DNA from: Axinella damicornis | Taxonomy: Eukaryota; Porifera; Demospongiae; Axinellida; Axinellidae | Reading direction: 5' to 3' | Length of the DNA: 64,000 nucleotides | Assembly: GCA_963931865.1 (NCBI GenBank) | Contig: OZ007506.1 | Coordinates: forward strand, 1,076,241-1,140,240 | Part shown: one piece after another, positions 63,738-64,000 of the stretch | Numbering within the stretch: position 1 is the stretch's first letter | Layout: every line of letters begins with the position of its first letter | Notes under the pieces: generated by a model | The model's input: the letters and a program-made list of their open reading frames with translations, nothing else | What the model was told of the DNA's origin: nothing | Databases searched by the model: none | Position numbers and translations under genes: made by a program

Positions 63738-63924
63738 CCAGGGTCTGAACGTAGCTCTGTTCTGGGAGAAGGTGAACTTCCACGAGTACATCCCCATGGT
63801 ACCGACCTCCGCGATTACTGGGGACGGGATGGGGGACCTCATTGCCCTGCTGGTCAATTACAGCCAAAAGGCACTTTCCCAGCAACTCATGCTCTCCCAG
63901 GAATTGGAGGCCATGGTCATGGAG
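58039..63924 (+). CDS. EIF5B: Translation initiation factor eIF5B (3' end outside window)
   Basis: Ribosome-dependent GTPase that joins the large subunit during initiation. Sixteen exons in phase reach 882 residues: 58039-58082, 58149-58295, 58611-58793, 58992-59192, 59294-59936, 60056-60206, 60296-60421, 60687-60746, 60805-60848, 61245-61298, 61579-61827, 61984-62202, 62297-62364, 62704-62845, 63276-63407, 63742-63924. The N-terminal half is a Lys/Glu-rich, disordered region as in animal eIF5B ([30 protein letters not shown]). The G domain has G1 [16 protein letters not shown], switch region [14 protein letters not shown]3 [12 protein letters not shown] and G4 FIVALNKID. The last exons ([32 protein letters not shown], the G5 SA signature) match the family. 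Domains II-IV lie beyond the window. Exons 10 and 11 begin with near-repeated (E)VKDNWD. Confidence 0.96.
58332..58421. repeat. Long fold-back copy (CCCAGATTTTGTCTC core)
   Basis: TAGCCTCGTTCCCAGGCCTC ... GAGGCCTGGGGACGAGGCTA in eIF5B intron 2. It shares the inner TGGCTGCGAGATAAAAT with 45205-45311. Confidence 0.8.
60945..61200. repeat. About 20-bp minisatellite
   Basis: Tandem CACACACCATCGTCACACCC units with small length changes in eIF5B intron 9. Confidence 0.9.
62500..62700. repeat. (CCCTCC)n pyrimidine tract
   Basis: Long CT-rich tract directly before eIF5B exon 14. Confidence 0.85.
62934..63135 (+). repeat. tRNA-derived SINE, copy 2
   Basis: Shares the head (TTGGTGGCTGAGTGG ... GGTTTGAATCCCAAC) and body (TTTTCTTTCTCTCTTAGGA, CAGCTCTACCCTA, ATCCTTCGGAGGGGATGT) with 15205-15440, but has lost about 30 bp between the A and B boxes. 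It is in eIF5B intron 14. Confidence 0.7.
63485..63738. repeat. (CA)n microsatellite
   Basis: CA repeats with CACATG interruptions, running up to the acceptor of eIF5B exon 16. Confidence 0.9.
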
Positions 63925-64000
63925 GTGAGCACTGCCTTTGCGGCCACGACTAGTGCACAGTGTACATCTCCCTCACACACACACACACACACACACCACA

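Noticed and set aside
63066..63857. Long minus-strand frame with poly-VC
   Set aside because: It is an artefact of the CA microsatellite, antisense to eIF5B exons.

Overview
The window is nuclear DNA from an animal. All genes are split by many GT-AG introns and include BMP-type R-Smads and a talin-type FERM protein. The mix of short introns, dense genes, many small fold-back repeats and an arthropod-type hemocyanin-fold protein suggests a marine invertebrate, perhaps a sponge; that placement is inference and the sequence does not prove it. I built exon models by hand from homology, splice signals and codon phase. Every model below keeps phase across all listed junctions.

Layout. 163-10728 (minus, 3' end outside the window): a protein with two talin-head-like FERM modules joined by a long proline-rich linker that carries YxxP motifs. 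10922-20695 (plus): complete coronin-7, head-to-head with the FERM gene. 21797-23906, plus a tentative first exon near 24.55 kb (minus): hemocyanin/phenoloxidase-type type-3 copper protein. 24.6-28.5 kb: no gene seen, repeats only. 28506-32077 (minus): HAD-family phosphatase with a C-terminal SKL. 32188-37180 (plus): Rab escort protein. 37248-40735 (minus): SET-domain protein with a signal-peptide-like N-terminus. 40796-42129: two near-identical TTAA-flanked piggyBac-like remnants. 42209-51522 (minus): arginyl-tRNA synthetase. 51808-54202 and 55004-57370 (plus): tandem SMAD1/5 duplicates. 58039-63924 (plus, 3' end outside): eIF5B, through the G domain.

Genes are packed closely. There are three head-to-head pairs with 110-290 bp between start codons (FERM/CORO7, HAD/REP, RARS1/SMAD) and one tail-to-tail pair with 67 bp between stop codons (REP/SET). 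Apart from these likely shared promoters, the neighbours do not form a pathway. They cover adhesion and actin (FERM, coronin-7), Rab prenylation (REP), BMP signalling (SMADs) and translation (RARS1, eIF5B).

Introns and spacers hold most of the repeats: a hairpin family with TAGCCTCGTTCCCAGGC ends, several MITE families, a tRNA-derived SINE, minisatellites, microsatellites and very long G or C runs. The strongest candidate for something undescribed is the tandem talin-head protein with its Cas-like YxxP linker.
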